37,764 nt of DNA from JBBQSV01 sp038213615. Its GTDB lineage: Bacteria > Patescibacteriota > Saccharimonadia > Saccharimonadales > OMJO01. Under the pieces are notes generated by a model. That model saw only the letters and a program-made list of their open reading frames with translations. It was not told the origin of the DNA and searched no databases. Position numbers and translations under genes: made by a program. This document shows positions 22,278 to 30,200 of this stretch, piece after piece (the first letter of the stretch is position 1; each line of letters starts with the position of its first letter). Location of the stretch: NCBI GenBank assembly GCA_038213615.1, contig JBBQSV010000005.1:1-37764 (forward strand), written 5' to 3'.

Positions 22278-22943
22278 CTAGTTCGGATGCATAGTCGGTA
22301 GGCTCTGGGTGTTGGTGGGGATAGTTATGCTGACTTCTTTGTAGTCGTAGACTATTTTGGAAGTGCCCACAGCAGTGGTGCCCACGACCTGACTGATTCG
22401 TTTGGTGTTGGTGTCTACAAACACCTCCGAGCTGTAGCTGCCGCTGGTGATGCCCCATACATGACAAGTGCCTGCTGGGCAGCTCTGGGTGCCCTTGTCT
22501 GTTGATGAACTCTTTAGCCCAGCCAGTTTGTTGGCTGAATATTGGTAAGCGCTGGGGTCAAAACCAGCGGCACTGGATCCTTTTAGTGGGTATTTGAAAC
22601 ACTTAGCCGAACCCTGACACATGTAGTAAGCGTCTTTGGTGTAGATAACCACCGTGTCTTTGCCCACAGAGTAGCGGATAGCGCCGTTGGATTTGTCAAA
22701 CTCCATATTAGAAGTCGTTGTCTTACCGTTGGCACTACTGGTGATAGTAGCAGCATAAGAAACGCCGGTGTTGGACAGAGCGTCAAACCCTGGGCTAGTG
22801 CTATTGCTACTGCTGTTACTTGAAGTCTGAGAATCATTTGTAGAATTGGCTGAGTTGTTTGATTTTTTATTGTGTTTTAGTAGCAAAAAGCCTCCTCCGG
22901 CCAGTAATAAAACTATAATTACTGCAATGATTACCTTTTTCAT
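22278..22943 (-). CDS. Membrane-tethered extracytoplasmic hypothetical protein
   Basis: A 221-residue protein with an N-terminal membrane segment (MKKVIIAVIIVLLLAGGGFL), then a low-complexity Ser/Asn/Thr linker of about 25 residues and a beta-rich outer domain from about residue 55 (GVSYAATITSSANGKTTTSN, VVIYTKDAYYMC). Four cysteines, in YYMCQGSAKCF and SCPAGTCHVW, could form two disulfides, fitting oxidation by the VKOR system encoded at 16684-17298. No lipobox Cys is present. The start is well supported by AGGAGG. The family is unknown to me; the layout resembles outer-face substrate-binding or structural proteins of Saccharibacteria. Confidence 0.82.
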   Translation of the reverse strand: MKKVIIAVIIVLLLAGGGFLLLKHNKKSNNSANSTNDSQTSSNSSSNSTSPGFDALSNTGVSYAATITSSANGKTTTSNMEFDKSNGAIRYSVGKDTVVIYTKDAYYMCQGSAKCFKYPLKGSSAAGFDPSAYQYSANKLAGLKSSSTDKGTQSCPAGTCHVWGITSGSYSSEVFVDTNTKRISQVVGTTAVGTSKIVYDYKEVSITIPTNTQSLPTMHPN

Positions 22944-23058
22944 AAATCCTCCTATTACTTAGATATAGCTTGATTTTAGACCTCGGTTTTTATAAATGCC
23001 ATGTTCTGCACAAAAGCACAACATTAGGGCAGCGGTAGTCTACCGAGCCAACTTCTGA

Positions 23059-23064
23059 TACAAT
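23059..23064 (+). promoter_or_regulatory. Extended -10 box upstream of the tRNA-Gln region
   Basis: TGA followed by TACAAT (23059-23064) lies 13 nt before the first tRNA-like copy, with no clear -35 box. It could drive one transcript covering both the broken copy and the intact tRNA-Gln. Confidence 0.4.
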
Positions 23065-23077
23065 TACCCCCGTTGCT

Positions 23078-23225
23078 CAGGGATTGGCCAAGTGGTAAGG
23101 CAGTGGATTCTGGTTCCACGATCGGGGCGAGAAATGCCGGTAGCATTTCGCAAGGAAAGCTTTCAGATTAGCAACTTGTTGATAGTATGAAAGTTTCGGG
23201 GTCGCCGAAGGTGACTCGAATCCCT
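23078..23225 (+). pseudogene. Interrupted partial copy of tRNA-Gln
   Basis: Positions 23085-23127 are identical over 43 nt to 23259-23301 of the intact tRNA-Gln, covering D arm, anticodon arm (CTG anticodon), variable loop and start of the T stem. Then 88 nt of unrelated sequence (23128-23215) interrupt the T arm before TCGAATCCCT (23216-23225), which again matches the tRNA. The acceptor 5' strand is AGGGAT (23079-23084) and could pair with ATCCCT (23220-23225), but there is then no separate T-stem 3' strand and no CCA. Inside the insertion are a 7-bp hairpin (GAAATGC/GCATTTC), a 9-bp helix (AAGCTTTCA/TGAAAGTTT with one G-U) and GTCGCC/GGTGAC. A TCGGGG direct repeat (23122-23127, 23196-23201) bounds 68 nt of it. 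Most likely a dead tandem copy; a functional tRNA-like leader RNA is possible. Confidence 0.65.
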
Positions 23226-23228
23226 ATA

Positions 23229-23340
23229 ATTGATAATTGGTCTTGGTTTAGTAGGGTGTGGCCAAGTGGTAAGGCAGTGGATTCTGGTTCCACGATCGGG
23301 GGTTCGAATCCCTCCACCCTAGCCAAGACAAGTTATCAAT
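23229..23340 (+). repeat. Near-perfect inverted repeat flanking tRNA-Gln
   Basis: The 18 nt at 23229-23246 (ATTGATAATTGGTCTTGG) pair with 23323-23340, with one G-A mismatch and one U-G pair. The 3' arm begins with the CCA of the tRNA, so in the precursor the CCA end is inside a long leader-trailer helix stacked beyond a small internal loop on the acceptor stem. There is no U tract after it, so it is not a standard terminator. Confidence 0.7.
23252..23325 (+). tRNA. tRNA-Gln (CUG anticodon)
   Basis: A complete 74-nt cloverleaf with encoded CCA. Acceptor TAGGGTG (23252-23258) pairs with CACCCTA (23315-23321), discriminator G, CCA at 23323-23325. D arm GCC-AAGTGGTAA-GGC, anticodon arm GTGGA / TTCTGGT / TCCAC giving anticodon CTG, T arm around GGTTCGAATCC. 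The overall sequence matches bacterial glutamine tRNAs (GTGGCCAAGTGGTAAGGCA). An isodecoder-like broken copy lies just upstream and an 18-bp leader-trailer helix encloses it. Confidence 0.96.
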
Positions 23341-23379
23341 CCCTCATCCCCAACCATTTAGCAATTGCTGATTGCCCGC

Positions 23380-24210
23380 CTACTCTTCTCTATCCACCAG
23401 AGCATCCCCAGACCTTTCTTCATCGTATAGGATATTCCGTATCACCAGTAGTGCCAGATTGTTGAATACTTGCTGTTCTGACGGTAACTCTGCGTATCTA
23501 GTACAAAAGTTGGCTAGAGCTTGAGTCTTAACATAGGACGTTCTCCGTATATCTCTTCTTGAGTACGGATTACCACACCAGGCCAATTTCAAAATATGCT
23601 CTATAGCCTCCTCGTCGCCTAACAGCTCAACAATCTTGTCAAACACCGCCGCAGCTTTTGCTGGAGAAGTGTCGGCACCCTTTGCAGCGTTTTGAAAATC
23701 TCGAAATGACAATACTTGCCCTCGTTTGATCCGTTTCTCCGGATATTCTGGTGTGTAAAATGCCCCTGGCAACTTCTTTAGTGGGATCCTATCAGTATCG
23801 TGCCTGACCGCTTGCCAAGCCCAATCGGCAACGCATTCAAGAACTGTCATAACCTGAGCATCGTCCGTCATTTTCGCAGCGTAAGACTCGATCACACCCG
23901 AGTGCTTTGCATAACCATGTGCAGCGATGTAATATGCGTGAACCCCATAAGGGCCCCAAGCTTGATCACCTGTGGCTTCTTCAAAAGGCGGGAGTATTGG
24001 CAGATCTAGGTGCTGTATAAGAGCCGACAATGCTAGTCGAGTAGCCCTCGTAGCCCCCGCCTGGTCAACTTCATGTCTCAAGGCCTCCACCACAAAAGTT
24101 TGGTATCGGACATACTCCCCAGGGAACCTTTCGTGATCTAACGCCCAATTATCTACGATAACTGGGCCAGCTTCTATTGGTGGTCTATCTTGTAGCAAAG
24201 CTCCTGGCAT
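23380..24210 (-). CDS. Hypothetical helical protein
   Basis: I place the start at the ATG at 24210 (MPGALLQDRPP): TATAAT (24222-24217) ends 6 nt before it, the pattern seen for other genes here, so the in-frame ATG nine codons upstream is probably promoter sequence. The 276-residue product is largely alpha-helical and soluble (YQTFVVEALRHEVDQ, TRATRLALSALIQHL, DEEAIEHILKLAWC, QQVFNNLALLVIRNILY), with no signal peptide. I do not recognise a family or catalytic motif. It is the first of a block of orphan genes directly downstream of the tRNA-Gln locus. Confidence 0.68.
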   Translation of the reverse strand: MPGALLQDRPPIEAGPVIVDNWALDHERFPGEYVRYQTFVVEALRHEVDQAGATRATRLALSALIQHLDLPILPPFEEATGDQAWGPYGVHAYYIAAHGYAKHSGVIESYAAKMTDDAQVMTVLECVADWAWQAVRHDTDRIPLKKLPGAFYTPEYPEKRIKRGQVLSFRDFQNAAKGADTSPAKAAAVFDKIVELLGDEEAIEHILKLAWCGNPYSRRDIRRTSYVKTQALANFCTRYAELPSEQQVFNNLALLVIRNILYDEERSGDALVDREE

Positions 24211-24351
24211 GGCCTGATTATACGCAACCAATAACATCTAACCATAAGCTTATTGTCGCTTAGTCACAACTTAATAAACACATGAAATTCTAGCCCGTAT
24301 ACCCAGCCAAGAAAATTCAAGATTCTCTGTTAGTGTTATTATTAGTAAATC

Positions 24352-24795
24352 ATGCCATCCCCTAGTCCAGAGATGTTGGTGCCTGATACATTCGAACTGG
24401 TCAATAACCCAGACACTGGGAATTGTGATGCCCAGTTAGAGTTATGGAACCTAGGTGATCACAGCCCCAGTGTAGCTGCAGTAGTGCAGCGGATCGCCGA
24501 ACTTAATGGCGGAGTGTTTGGGCCATTTCCAAAACGTAGTGGGCTATACCTAACCACTCAATCCCTCCTTGTTATGTGTGAATTGGCACCTAACCTACCC
24601 TCAGCGCCCGAAGTATCGCAATTCTATGCCGTAGGATTAGAACAAACTGCCGCCCTAAAGGTTTCATACAGGGACCCTCTGGCTACACCACCTAGCTCAC
24701 ACCCGGGTATTGATAGGGTTGTGAGAGAGCTGATAGGTAGTCAATACATTACGTTAAGCCGACGAAACAAAAATAACGGGTCAGCCCAGCCTTAA
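24352..24795 (+). CDS. Hypothetical protein
   Basis: A 147-residue soluble protein starting MPSPSPEMLVPDTFEL. It contains a mixed alpha/beta core (VAAVVQRIAELNGGVFGPFP, RSGLYLTTQSLLVMCELAP) and a basic C-terminal tail (LSRRNKNNGSAQP). Family unknown. No Shine-Dalgarno is present; TGT-TATTAT (-10 box 24337-24342) ends 9 nt before the ATG, giving at most a leader of 2-3 nt. It diverges from the gene at 23380-24210. Confidence 0.62.
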   Translation: MPSPSPEMLVPDTFELVNNPDTGNCDAQLELWNLGDHSPSVAAVVQRIAELNGGVFGPFPKRSGLYLTTQSLLVMCELAPNLPSAPEVSQFYAVGLEQTAALKVSYRDPLATPPSSHPGIDRVVRELIGSQYITLSRRNKNNGSAQP

Positions 24796-24834
24796 GATCC
24801 GCAGTGTTGCAGTGTTGTACCGTATAATGTTTGT

Positions 24835-25089
24835 ATGCCCAACCTAGTAATAGCCGGCGGTGTTGTACACAAAATGCCAGCAGATTTTCGCAGGGCGATT
24901 GTTTCTGATTCCGTAGTGTTAGATCTGTGGGCAGATATAACGCCCTTGGCCCGTAATGAATGGATCTGCTGGGTAACTTCTGGCAAAAAGGACGAGACCA
25001 GAAAGCGCAGGATTACAGTGGGCCTAGATAAAATGCGTACCGGTATGCGCCGCCCTTGTTGTTGGGTAGGTTGTCAACATCGCAAATGA
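24835..25089 (+). CDS. YdeI/OmpD-associated family small protein
   Basis: An 84-residue protein matching the helical YdeI/OmpD-associated domain (PF13376 type): MPADFRRAIVSDSVVLDLWA, ITPLARNEWICWVTSGKKDE, TRKRRITVGLDKMRTGMRRP. The family is usually described in connection with bacteriocin protection, but function is not established. It carries an extra C-terminal PCCWVGCQHRK with three cysteines and a His that could bind a metal. TATAAT (24823-24828) ends 6 nt before the ATG and no Shine-Dalgarno is present, so it is predicted leaderless. Confidence 0.82.
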   Translation: MPNLVIAGGVVHKMPADFRRAIVSDSVVLDLWADITPLARNEWICWVTSGKKDETRKRRITVGLDKMRTGMRRPCCWVGCQHRK

Positions 25090-25127
25090 TTTGACGCCGG
25101 CCGCAGCAAACAACACCCCGATTTTGG

Positions 25128-25802
25128 TTAGGCTTTGTTTTTATCAGAGCGTTTAAAGAAACTACCGATAGCGCCCGCGGTGGCGACCGAACCCAGCACG
25201 GCCACACCCACACCAGCTGCTTTGGGGTCTGCGTATAATTCTGGGGCGGCTTTTGCCCCCAGATAGATCGCCGGAGCTAGGGCCACCCCACGCGCCACGC
25301 GCAAGGCATTATCCGGGCTAAATTTTTTGGCCAAGGCCTTAACCGCTGACATAGCTACCACAGTTGCACCTGCGGCCCCCACGGTAACCACTTCGGATGT
25401 CAGCAGGCCAGTGTGTGCGCTAGATGTTAAAATACCTGCCTCGACACCCTCAAAACCCGCGAACGCTGCCGCCGCAACGTACGGAAGACTGCTAACCCGC
25501 TGGGATACCCATTCACCCAACCTAGTTTGCCTAGGATTGGCCGCGCGCACGTTGTGCCACCAAACTGAAGCACCGATTGCCGCTGCCGGCACAAAGCCAA
25601 TACCACCATCGCCAACAAATCTATCTGTCACGGACAGCGCACTTTCGCCCGCAAAGTGACCGAACGCCACACCAGCTACTATAGCTCCTCCGCAGACCGC
25701 CACCGGCTTGACAAAGCTCTCTTCGCCCAAGGCCAGCCCACCACCGACCAAACCACCTTCCATGCCTTCCTGAAAACCAACTACACTGCCAATTACGCTC
25801 AT
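25128..25802 (-). CDS. Gly/Ala-rich multi-pass membrane protein of unknown function
   Basis: A 224-residue hydrophobic protein rich in Gly, Ala and Val, with about five membrane segments (for example VAVCGGAIVAGVAFGHFAG, FVPAAAIGASVWW, YVAAAAFAGFEGVEAG, VGAAGATVVAMSAV, VGVAVLGSVATAGAIGS) and a basic tail (KRSDKNKA). I recognise no family. Glycine-zipper-like spacing suggests helix packing. No clear Shine-Dalgarno or close -10 box; a GATTAT lies only 3 nt before the ATG. It follows the GT-C-type gene on the same strand after 60 nt. Confidence 0.68.
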   Translation of the reverse strand: MSVIGSVVGFQEGMEGGLVGGGLALGEESFVKPVAVCGGAIVAGVAFGHFAGESALSVTDRFVGDGGIGFVPAAAIGASVWWHNVRAANPRQTRLGEWVSQRVSSLPYVAAAAFAGFEGVEAGILTSSAHTGLLTSEVVTVGAAGATVVAMSAVKALAKKFSPDNALRVARGVALAPAIYLGAKAAPELYADPKAAGVGVAVLGSVATAGAIGSFFKRSDKNKA

Positions 25803-25862
25803 CTGATAATCCCTACCTTTAAACTAATCATACAAGCTTTTGGCGCAAAAGCAATAGCCGAA

Positions 25863-27371
25863 CTACGGGTTACGTACTGTCGTTTTGATCTGTGACAATA
25901 TGATAGGCGACAGCACATTTCGCGCACCGCTATTGATAGTAACTATAGTCTTGTTGGACCAGTACCAGGAATCGTCACTGCGGGCAATGTAAGTGATGGC
26001 TCCGCCACCAGTAAACATTAGCCCGATGGCCAAGGATGCGGCCACGCGTTGTACCCACACGTGTTTATGAAACATGTGCGTTATAGACACCACTAACAAC
26101 AGGTAGAAAGGTACCAGGATTGGCACAAGATATCGGCCTTGAACTGCCACTGGTATCCCCAATTGATGGTACGCAGAATAATTCAGCGTCCAGAGACTAT
26201 ATAAATAAATACCAATTATGAGCCCGAAAAGTAGCAGGACTGGGTTACTAAGCAATCTCTTTATATTTAAGCCCAGCCCTAAAAGGCCACTAACTAGTAA
26301 TAAAACTAACGCTACTTGCGGCAAGATAATCGGCGAACCCACGACATAACCGCTGTTTGGCCCGTTTAAGGCAAACATCAAGTTGTAGGCCATGTGCTGA
26401 AACCAATAAGCCGTAAACTGCACCCTGTTGTATGTGGGCGTCAGGCCCGCCCGTGCAATGTCATAGTTGCGTTTCCAGGGTCCATTTGCCATACAACTGT
26501 CGACACTTAACACTTTTTCACAGGGGGGTGCAATTGCATGGTACTGGATCAAGTTTGGTGCGTAGCTTCTAACAAACAATCCGCCCGTTGCTAACAGGAT
26601 TGCACCCAGCAGTATTAACTTGCGAACAGAAACTTGTTTAGCAGACTGAATGAACAAATTAACTGGGGTTAGCTGATCACGTCGCCAACGCAACACTAAT
26701 GACATCAGCAGGTATAAACCAATCGCTGCAAATATTGGCAAGAATGCATACTTAACCAGACTGGTCAGAAAGCCTAGGCTGATTAGTGCAAACAAGCGGG
26801 TGAGATCTAGCTTTTTTTGGTCTCGCAACTTTTCGGCAATCTGCACGGTCAACAACATACTTAGACCAACCAAGGGGATAAAAAGATTGTCATAATTAAT
26901 CTGGGCGGCCAGCTGACTAACAATGGGCGTTAGCACAAATAACAGTATTACGAAGTTGATTGCTGCGCAGCTATGTTTGGTTTTTCCTAGCAAAGCTCTA
27001 AAGATAAACAATGAACTGGCAAACAGGATAACGTTCAATAGCCGCATAGTTATGACCTGGACCATGAAGTTGTTGGTAGCCAGCGTAATTAGTCGCCACG
27101 GAAAACTCATTATGTAGTGGTAGAGATATGACGGATCCCGAAAGAAAACCCCCAACTTCTCGGTGCCAGCCGGTGCACTACTAAAAAACGGCGACAAATG
27201 ATGAGCGTATAGTTTGATAACGCTCAAATGAAAATCTTCATCGTAGGCCATGGGGTATTGGCTAGACACCGCAATCCAACCAGCACTAAACGCAAACAGC
27301 CCCACAATAGACCTAAAGCACCACTTGGTGTTGGTCCAACTATAGAAACGTTTGGCTAATTTTTTGAACAT
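25863..27371 (-). CDS. GT-C-type membrane glycosyltransferase-like protein (DUF2142/GT39-like)
   Basis: A 502-residue integral membrane protein with about 11-12 helices. After the first helix comes an outer loop with acidic residues MAYDEDFHLSV (D44, E45, D46), the typical position of the catalytic DE/ED of GT-C transferases that use polyprenyl-phosphate sugars. Later features are AQINYDNLFIPLVGL, a loop with two cysteines (PPCEKVLSVDSCM) and GRYLVPILVPFYL, which is common in DUF2142-like proteins. It probably glycosylates surface polymers or proteins; the secreted beta-propeller encoded just upstream may be a client, but that is conjecture. The start (MFKKLAKRF) has no Shine-Dalgarno. Confidence 0.75.
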   Translation of the reverse strand: MFKKLAKRFYSWTNTKWCFRSIVGLFAFSAGWIAVSSQYPMAYDEDFHLSVIKLYAHHLSPFFSSAPAGTEKLGVFFRDPSYLYHYIMSFPWRLITLATNNFMVQVITMRLLNVILFASSLFIFRALLGKTKHSCAAINFVILLFVLTPIVSQLAAQINYDNLFIPLVGLSMLLTVQIAEKLRDQKKLDLTRLFALISLGFLTSLVKYAFLPIFAAIGLYLLMSLVLRWRRDQLTPVNLFIQSAKQVSVRKLILLGAILLATGGLFVRSYAPNLIQYHAIAPPCEKVLSVDSCMANGPWKRNYDIARAGLTPTYNRVQFTAYWFQHMAYNLMFALNGPNSGYVVGSPIILPQVALVLLLVSGLLGLGLNIKRLLSNPVLLLFGLIIGIYLYSLWTLNYSAYHQLGIPVAVQGRYLVPILVPFYLLLVVSITHMFHKHVWVQRVAASLAIGLMFTGGGAITYIARSDDSWYWSNKTIVTINSGARNVLSPIILSQIKTTVRNP

Positions 27372-27461
27372 GGTTTATCCAACAATTTCAAGGCCTCTTA
27401 AGTCCCTAGCCTACAACAAGTTAGCTAAGATTTCTATGAATGAACCGTGACGTATTGATTT

Positions 27462-28823
27462 TTAGTTGGTGAGAGAACCAACGGAATAGCGAACTAGGCC
27501 CTGCTGATTCACACCACCTGCCTGAGTGAATTCGCCACCCAAAACAATGTAAGTGCCTTGGGACGTGACTGCGCCTGTAATAGCCCACGCAGCCTGGTGC
27601 GCCCCGCTGACGTTGCCAGTGTTAAGTTCTGGGTACCAATCTAATTGCACCGAATCGGGGATACCAACAAACTGGCCGTAATCGCGATAAGTAGTTGGGG
27701 CCTTGTTTGTGCTAGCAGAAGCTTTGATTGTCTCTGCCAAAACATGATGGGGATTGCCCTGCGAAAATGTGCCAATCGCGCTGCAGTCGTGGGCATGTGA
27801 GACGCTAAAGAGTATGCCGCCCAATGGGATGGCATCGTAACTATCGCCGTAGCAACCATTAACCCAAATAACTGAGCCATCTTTGGCAGAGACCGCAGCA
27901 CGGCCTTCCATAGTGCCAGTGACTTTGCCAGTATTGGCGGAGCGATTGACTATGCCCGTTTCGTAAATTTGCTTGCCGTCAGTGGATAAACTGGACATTG
28001 CGCTGTCGCGTCCGTAATAACGAATGGGATATTTGCTACTCTGGCTGGCCCACGGCAAGGCCACGCCGTTGTACCGGCTGACAGCACCGGAACCGTAGTA
28101 GATTTTGCCGTTCAGATGATCATAGGCGCCGGCAATAACTACTTTGTCCGTCAAAGCTAGTAGCGCCCACACCGTGGGTGGCTGACGGCTACCCAACGAA
28201 ACTGTTGGTGACCAATTTGGGTTTACACTGCCGTCGGCTGCGTAGGCAGCTAGGTTCTGACGGGCGTAGCCGTCGGTCATGGATTTTCCGTAAGCATTGG
28301 CGAAACTACCCCCTATGAACACCCCGCCGTTCGTGGCTGCCAAAGCTTTGACCCTGCCATCTGTACCGCTAAAGCCTGGCAGCAACTTGCCGCTGGGTGT
28401 GGTTGTATCAAAGGCCGCCAAATTGCTACGGTACTGACCATCAACCTGGGTGAATGTACCACCAACATACAACCGCTTGCCATCTGGCGACACGCTAAGT
28501 GCCCAACCAGTGCCGTTTAGGCTATGATTAAAATTAGTAACCAGCTCGCCGGTCCTAACATCAAATGCCAATAAGTTAGATCGTGATGTTTCGTTATAAC
28601 CAACGGGCGAACCTGCCGGACGGGCATAGTTAAATTGGCCCGTGGCGTAAACGCGATTACCATAAACTGCCTCGTCATAGACTATGCCGTCGATCTGCAC
28701 TGTAGGCAATGGATCTGTCGATACTGTATTGGCCCAAACAGGCATGCTAGGCATTATCGATATAAATATACCGGCTGCAACTGTTGCCAATGTTTTAGAT
28801 ATAATCTTTACTAATTTATGCAT
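27462..28823 (-). CDS. Secreted beta-propeller protein
   Basis: A 453-residue exported protein. Residues 1-31 are a signal peptide ending PVWA, with likely cleavage after Ala31. The mature part consists of repeated blades with the pattern V-Y-A/V-G-G-x-F-x-x-x (RVYATGQFNYARP, RLYVGGTFTQVDG, GVFIGGSFANAYG, KVVIAGAYDHLNG, YIVLGGEFTQAGG), each followed by NLAAFD/NLAAY-type strands, as in delta-60/PQQ-like propellers. Two cysteines (NGCYGDSY, AHDCSA) may form a disulfide. No sortase or membrane anchor is visible at the C-terminus (VRYSVGSLTN). It has a strong promoter (28845-28873) and GAGGTG, suggesting high expression. Probably an adhesive or binding surface protein. Confidence 0.85.
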   Translation of the reverse strand: MHKLVKIISKTLATVAAGIFISIMPSMPVWANTVSTDPLPTVQIDGIVYDEAVYGNRVYATGQFNYARPAGSPVGYNETSRSNLLAFDVRTGELVTNFNHSLNGTGWALSVSPDGKRLYVGGTFTQVDGQYRSNLAAFDTTTPSGKLLPGFSGTDGRVKALAATNGGVFIGGSFANAYGKSMTDGYARQNLAAYAADGSVNPNWSPTVSLGSRQPPTVWALLALTDKVVIAGAYDHLNGKIYYGSGAVSRYNGVALPWASQSSKYPIRYYGRDSAMSSLSTDGKQIYETGIVNRSANTGKVTGTMEGRAAVSAKDGSVIWVNGCYGDSYDAIPLGGILFSVSHAHDCSAIGTFSQGNPHHVLAETIKASASTNKAPTTYRDYGQFVGIPDSVQLDWYPELNTGNVSGAHQAAWAITGAVTSQGTYIVLGGEFTQAGGVNQQGLVRYSVGSLTN

Positions 28824-28844
28824 AAAATCACCTCAATTAGATAG

Positions 28845-28873
28845 ATTATACTATAATCTTTGACTTTATGCAA
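28845..28873 (-). promoter_or_regulatory. Strong sigma-70-type promoter for the beta-propeller gene
   Basis: Minus strand: TTGCAT (28873-28868), 17-nt spacer, TATAAT (28850-28845). It leaves a leader of about 15-20 nt with GAGGTG as Shine-Dalgarno sequence. This is the closest to consensus of all promoters in the window. Confidence 0.72.
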
Positions 28874-28886
28874 GCTTAAGCTTTGC

Positions 28887-29312
28887 TTAGCTTTTGGTCT
28901 CTAGTTCGAGATCTTCTTTTTGGTCGGCTGGTTTTAAGATGTTGTCTACGAGCTGATCCAGTTGATCGTTGGATAAGTTGGCCTTAACGGCATAGCCTTC
29001 GATGCCCAAATCGCGCAGACCGGCCGGAGCATCAACCTCGTTTAAGTTCGAAATAATGAAGACCGGTATATCTTTGCCCCACACACTCCCGCGTATGGTT
29101 TCTAGTATCTGATCACCAGCGATCTTGGGCACCATCAAGTCTAGCAGTACTAGATTGGGCAGTTCTTTTTCTATCAGTTCCAGGGCGAACTTGCCGTCGT
29201 AGGCCACAAAGCACTTGTAGCCAAGTAGCTCTAGCCGCGTACGATAAATCTCGGCTAGGCTTGTGTTGTCTTCGACAATGACGATTTTTTGGGATATGCC
29301 AAATTGTTCCAT
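28887..29312 (-). CDS. Stand-alone receiver-domain response regulator
   Basis: A 141-residue single-domain CheY-like receiver with no output domain. The acidic pocket is E14-D15 (IVEDN), the phosphorylated Asp is D58 (VLLDLMVP), the switch Ser is S89 (FIISN) and the conserved Lys is K110 (YAVKAN). It must act by protein contact, as in chemotaxis, pilus control or phosphorelays; no histidine kinase is in the window. A charged C-terminal tail (DQKEDLELETKS) follows. I use the ATG at 29312 (MEQFGISQ): TAGAAT (29326-29321) ends 8 nt before it, whereas an upstream in-frame TTG lacks support. Predicted leaderless. Confidence 0.93.
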   Translation of the reverse strand: MEQFGISQKIVIVEDNTSLAEIYRTRLELLGYKCFVAYDGKFALELIEKELPNLVLLDLMVPKIAGDQILETIRGSVWGKDIPVFIISNLNEVDAPAGLRDLGIEGYAVKANLSNDQLDQLVDNILKPADQKEDLELETKS

Positions 29313-29362
29313 ATGAATCAATTCTAACCCATTGAACCCGCCTTTGCTATGATTGATACAAG

Positions 29363-30157
29363 ATGATTATCCTACTCCATTCGTCCAAAACTATGCGTAC
29401 ACCCAAAAGCCCGCCTGCGTCGGTGCGACCACCACAGTTAATAGACAAAGCTACCCCCCTAGCCAACTATCTCAAAACTATGTCGCCAACCCAGATCGCC
29501 AAAACTATGCATCTGTCAAAGGTACTGGCCGGCAAAACCCAACAGCTAATTACCGACTGGAGTGCTGACCCCAACCGACAATCCGTAGCCATTGACACTT
29601 TTGTAGGTGATATCTATAGCGGCTTGCAGGCTAGTGGTCTAACTGAAGCCCAGCGTCAGTACGCCGACAAACATCTAGTGATACTTTCTGGACTTTATGG
29701 CGTGATCCGCCCACTCGATACCATTTGTCCTTATCGACTAGAGATGGCCTACAAACTACCAAAGTCCAACTACTTTAACCTTTATAAATTCTGGGGGGAT
29801 TCTATCGCCAAAACTCTGCCCGCTAGTGGCGTCATCGTCAACACTTCTTCGGTAGAGTACACCGGTGCCGTTCTACCGTTTGTTGACCAGTCCAGAGTCG
29901 TGACCCCCAGGTTTATGACCGTAAATCCCCAGACCAAGCAGCCAACTTTTGTGGTGGTACATGCCAAAATCGCCCGTGGAGCCTTTGCCCGCTGGCTAAT
30001 CATCAATCAGGTAGACGATTCAGATAGATTCAAAGAATTTGCAAACCTGGGCTACAAATATACCCCCCAACTCAGCACGCCCAGCGAGCCAGTATTTGTG
30101 GCTCAAACCTTTGGTGGTCTGGGCCTGAGCATGCGTTTAGAGAAGACAAACGGCTAG
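29363..30157 (+). CDS. yaaA: YaaA/UPF0246 family protein
   Basis: A 264-residue soluble protein of the YaaA (DUF328) family, in E. coli a peroxide-stress protein that lowers intracellular iron and binds DNA. Signatures: MIILLHSSKTM at the start, TFVGDIYSGLQASGL, LVILSGLYGVIRPLDTICPY, RLEMAYKLP, and GVIVNTSSVEYTGAV near the middle, VVVHAKIARGAFARWLI towards the end. Length is normal. The start ATG (29363) is preceded by TATGAT ending 9 nt upstream, so the mRNA has at most 2-3 leader nucleotides. It diverges from the receiver gene with 50 bp between the starts. Confidence 0.94.
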   Translation: MIILLHSSKTMRTPKSPPASVRPPQLIDKATPLANYLKTMSPTQIAKTMHLSKVLAGKTQQLITDWSADPNRQSVAIDTFVGDIYSGLQASGLTEAQRQYADKHLVILSGLYGVIRPLDTICPYRLEMAYKLPKSNYFNLYKFWGDSIAKTLPASGVIVNTSSVEYTGAVLPFVDQSRVVTPRFMTVNPQTKQPTFVVVHAKIARGAFARWLIINQVDDSDRFKEFANLGYKYTPQLSTPSEPVFVAQTFGGLGLSMRLEKTNG

Positions 30158-30200
30158 CTATCTGGGGTAAACAAGCGTATACTGGGGTTAAAGAGTTTTA

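Noticed and set aside
22213..22467. 84-codon minus-strand frame rich in His/Gln
   Set aside because: Overlaps the tethered protein gene in another frame; no start signals.
23078..23225. Functional intron-containing tRNA
   Set aside because: Removing the 88 nt does not restore a cloverleaf, because the T-stem 3' strand and acceptor 3' strand cannot both be formed and CCA is missing; 88 nt is also too short for a group I intron.
23187..23465. 92-codon plus-strand frame over the tRNA
   Set aside because: It runs through the intact tRNA-Gln gene and the end of the opposite gene; a shadow.
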